A stretch of DNA of 6,305 nt from Aliishimia sp965369035 (GTDB lineage: Bacteria > Pseudomonadota > Alphaproteobacteria > Rhodobacterales > Rhodobacteraceae). The notes under the pieces were generated by a model that did no database searches, was not told the origin of the DNA, and saw nothing but the letters and a program-made list of their open reading frames with translations. The translations under genes and the position numbers were made by a program. Location: NCBI GenBank assembly GCA_965369035.1, contig CBDUPF010000248.1, forward strand, positions 1-6,305. Direction: 5' to 3'. Within the stretch, counting starts at the first letter, position 1, and each line of letters starts with the position of its first letter. Of this stretch, positions 4,924 through 6,305 are shown piece after piece.

Positions 4924-6305
4924 TCATCCGGATATCCACTTTTCGACTTGCGCCACGAAATCCTCGCCCCGGCGCTCGAAATTGTCGTACTGGTCGAAAC
5001 TCGCCGCCGCCGGGGCCAGCAACACCACCTCCCCGGGCTCGGCCTCCGCCGCCGCACGCGCCACGGCCACCTCCATGGTGCCGCAAACCTCCGCCTCCGG
5101 CTCCAGCTGCATCGCGAAACCCGCCGCCTCGCGCCCGATGACATAGGCCTTCACGACCGACGCGCTCGCCGTGCGCAGCCCTTCCAGCCCCCCCTCCTTT
5201 TCCAACCCGCCGCAGATCCAGCGCACGCGGTCGAACGCCATCAGCGCCCGCGCCGCGCTGTCGACATTGGTGGCCTTGCTGTCGTTCACGAACCGCACGC
5301 CCCCTGCCTCGGCCACAAGCTGCGACCGGTGCGGCAAGCCCGGGTAGCTCGCGAACCCCGCCTCGATCTCGCGCGGGGCCAGTCCCAGCGTCCGGCACAC
5401 GGCATAGGCGCAACACGCGTTCTGGTGATTGTGTGCCCCGGGCAGCCCCGCGATGGGTCGCAGGTCGATCGACCCCACCTGCCGCCCCTTGCGGTATTCC
5501 GACAGGTACCCCTTGCGCGCGAAGACATTCCACCCCGGCCCCGACAGCTTGCCGGCCACCGACACCCGGATCACCCGGTCGTCCGCCGGCCCCTCGGCCA
5601 GTTGCCCGGCGAGGTACCGCCCCTCCGCCTCGTCGACCCCGATGATGCAGCGGTCCGGGCCGCCCTCCGCAAAGAGCCGCCGCTTCGCCGCGAAATACCC
5701 GCCCATGCCGCCGTGCCGGTCCAGGTGGTCGGGCGAGAGATTGGTGAACACCGCCACATCCGGGGTCAGCGCACGCGCGAGATCGGTCTGGTAGGACGAC
5801 AACTCCAGCACCACCACCTCCCCGTCCCGCGCGGGATCGAGGTCCAGCACGCCGCGCCCGATATTCCCGGCCAGTTGCACCGGCCGCCCGGCGCCGGCCA
5901 GCACGTGGTGGATCAGCGCCGAGGTGGTCGACTTGCCGTTGGACCCGGTGACCGCGACCACCCGCGGCGCGCTGTCGAACCCGTCCCAGTCCTGCGTCGC
6001 GAAGGAGCGGAAGAAGAGCCCGATATCGTTGTCGACCGGTACGCCCAGCGCATAGGCTTTCGCGATCACCGGGTTCGGCGCGGGATAAAGATGCGGGATC
6101 CCCGGGCTCGTCACCAGCAGGTCGAGCTGCGCCATCTCCGCGTCACGGCACAGGTCCACCACGGCGACCCCCTCGGCCTCCGCCCGCTCCCGCGCCTCGC
6201 GGTTGTCGTCCCAGGCCCGCACCTCGGCCCCGCCCGCGATCAGAGCCCGCGCCGCCGACATCCCCGACCGCCCGAGCCCCAAAACGCCCACGACCCTGCC
6301 TGTCA
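4924..6305 (-). CDS. murD: UDP-N-acetylmuramoyl-L-alanine--D-glutamate ligase MurD, lacking only the extreme N-terminus
   Basis: MurD is the cytoplasmic ATP-dependent ligase that adds D-glutamate to UDP-MurNAc-L-Ala. The window holds 459 complete codons plus two bases of another; the start lies past the right edge. The visible protein opens with TGRVVGVLGLGRSG, matching the first Rossmann strand and loop, so only about 5-10 residues are likely missing. Counting from the first complete codon: ATP P-loop GSNGKSTT (120-127, bases 5923-5946), LELSSYQ (166-172), NLSPDHLDRHG (188-198) with the conserved His, AAK (205-207) whose Lys matches the carbamylated lysine of MurD, GAHNHQN (289-295), FVNDSKATN (338-346) at the start of the C-terminal Glu-binding domain, and APAAASFDQY (430-439). 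GSNGK and SFDQ favour MurD over MurC, E or F. A GTG at 6291 is an internal Val codon, not the start. In the usual dcw order ftsW would follow; here two other genes intervene. Confidence 0.97.
   Translation of the reverse strand, partial: TGRVVGVLGLGRSGMSAARALIAGGAEVRAWDDNREARERAEAEGVAVVDLCRDAEMAQLDLLVTSPGIPHLYPAPNPVIAKAYALGVPVDNDIGLFFRSFATQDWDGFDSAPRVVAVTGSNGKSTTSALIHHVLAGAGRPVQLAGNIGRGVLDLDPARDGEVVVLELSSYQTDLARALTPDVAVFTNLSPDHLDRHGGMGGYFAAKRRLFAEGGPDRCIIGVDEAEGRYLAGQLAEGPADDRVIRVSVAGKLSGPGWNVFARKGYLSEYRKGRQVGSIDLRPIAGLPGAHNHQNACCAYAVCRTLGLAPREIEAGFASYPGLPHRSQLVAEAGGVRFVNDSKATNVDSAARALMAFDRVRWICGGLEKEGGLEGLRTASASVVKAYVIGREAAGFAMQLEPEAEVCGTMEVAVARAAAEAEPGEVVLLAPAAASFDQYDNFERRGEDFVAQVEKWISG

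Noticed and set aside
6289..6291. GTG as the start of murD
   Set aside because: The upstream codons read TGRV in frame and continue the first Rossmann strand, so translation must begin further upstream, outside the window.

Overview
The window is a piece of the division and cell wall (dcw) cluster of a GC-rich alphaproteobacterium. It is most likely a Rhodobacteraceae/roseobacter-type organism, judging by the protein sequence style of MurC, MurG, FtsW and MurD, the gene order and the GC-rich third codon positions. This placement is inferred from pattern recognition; no search was run. All six protein-coding genes can be assigned to known families, and I see no RNA gene, CRISPR array, insertion sequence or phage gene.

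Layout, left to right. Positions 1-2686 hold a tight minus-strand block transcribed ftsW -> murG -> murC. Both junctions are 4-base ATGA overlaps, and murC runs off the left edge. Positions 2687-2827 are a short gap with two dyad-symmetric hairpins. Positions 2828-3373 encode a small peroxiredoxin-like thiol protein on the minus strand. Positions 3374-3495 separate it from a divergent plus-strand gene (3496-4686) for a HI0933/YhiN/BaiN-type flavoprotein, and this gap carries two related palindromes, one centred on the flavoprotein start codon. Positions 4687-4923 lie between convergent genes and are crowded with inverted repeats: a 55-nt imperfect hairpin inside a wider clamp, then two hairpins abutting the murD stop codon. 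Positions 4924-6305 are murD on the minus strand, missing only its first few residues.

How the genes work together. MurC and MurD are cytoplasmic ligases that add L-Ala and D-Glu to the UDP-MurNAc stem peptide. MurG adds GlcNAc to lipid I to make lipid II on the inner membrane face. FtsW polymerises lipid II into septal glycan with its partner transpeptidase FtsI. In the common dcw order murD is directly followed by ftsW. Here a peroxiredoxin-like gene and an opposite-strand flavoprotein gene lie between them. The block is therefore split: murD transcription must stop or meet opposing transcription, and ftsW-murG-murC needs its own or the peroxiredoxin gene's promoter.

Nothing here proves a novel system. 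The points most worth a second look are the two-gene redox insertion in the dcw cluster, the paired TGCGC/GCGCA palindromes in the divergent control region, and the highly structured convergent intergenic region.
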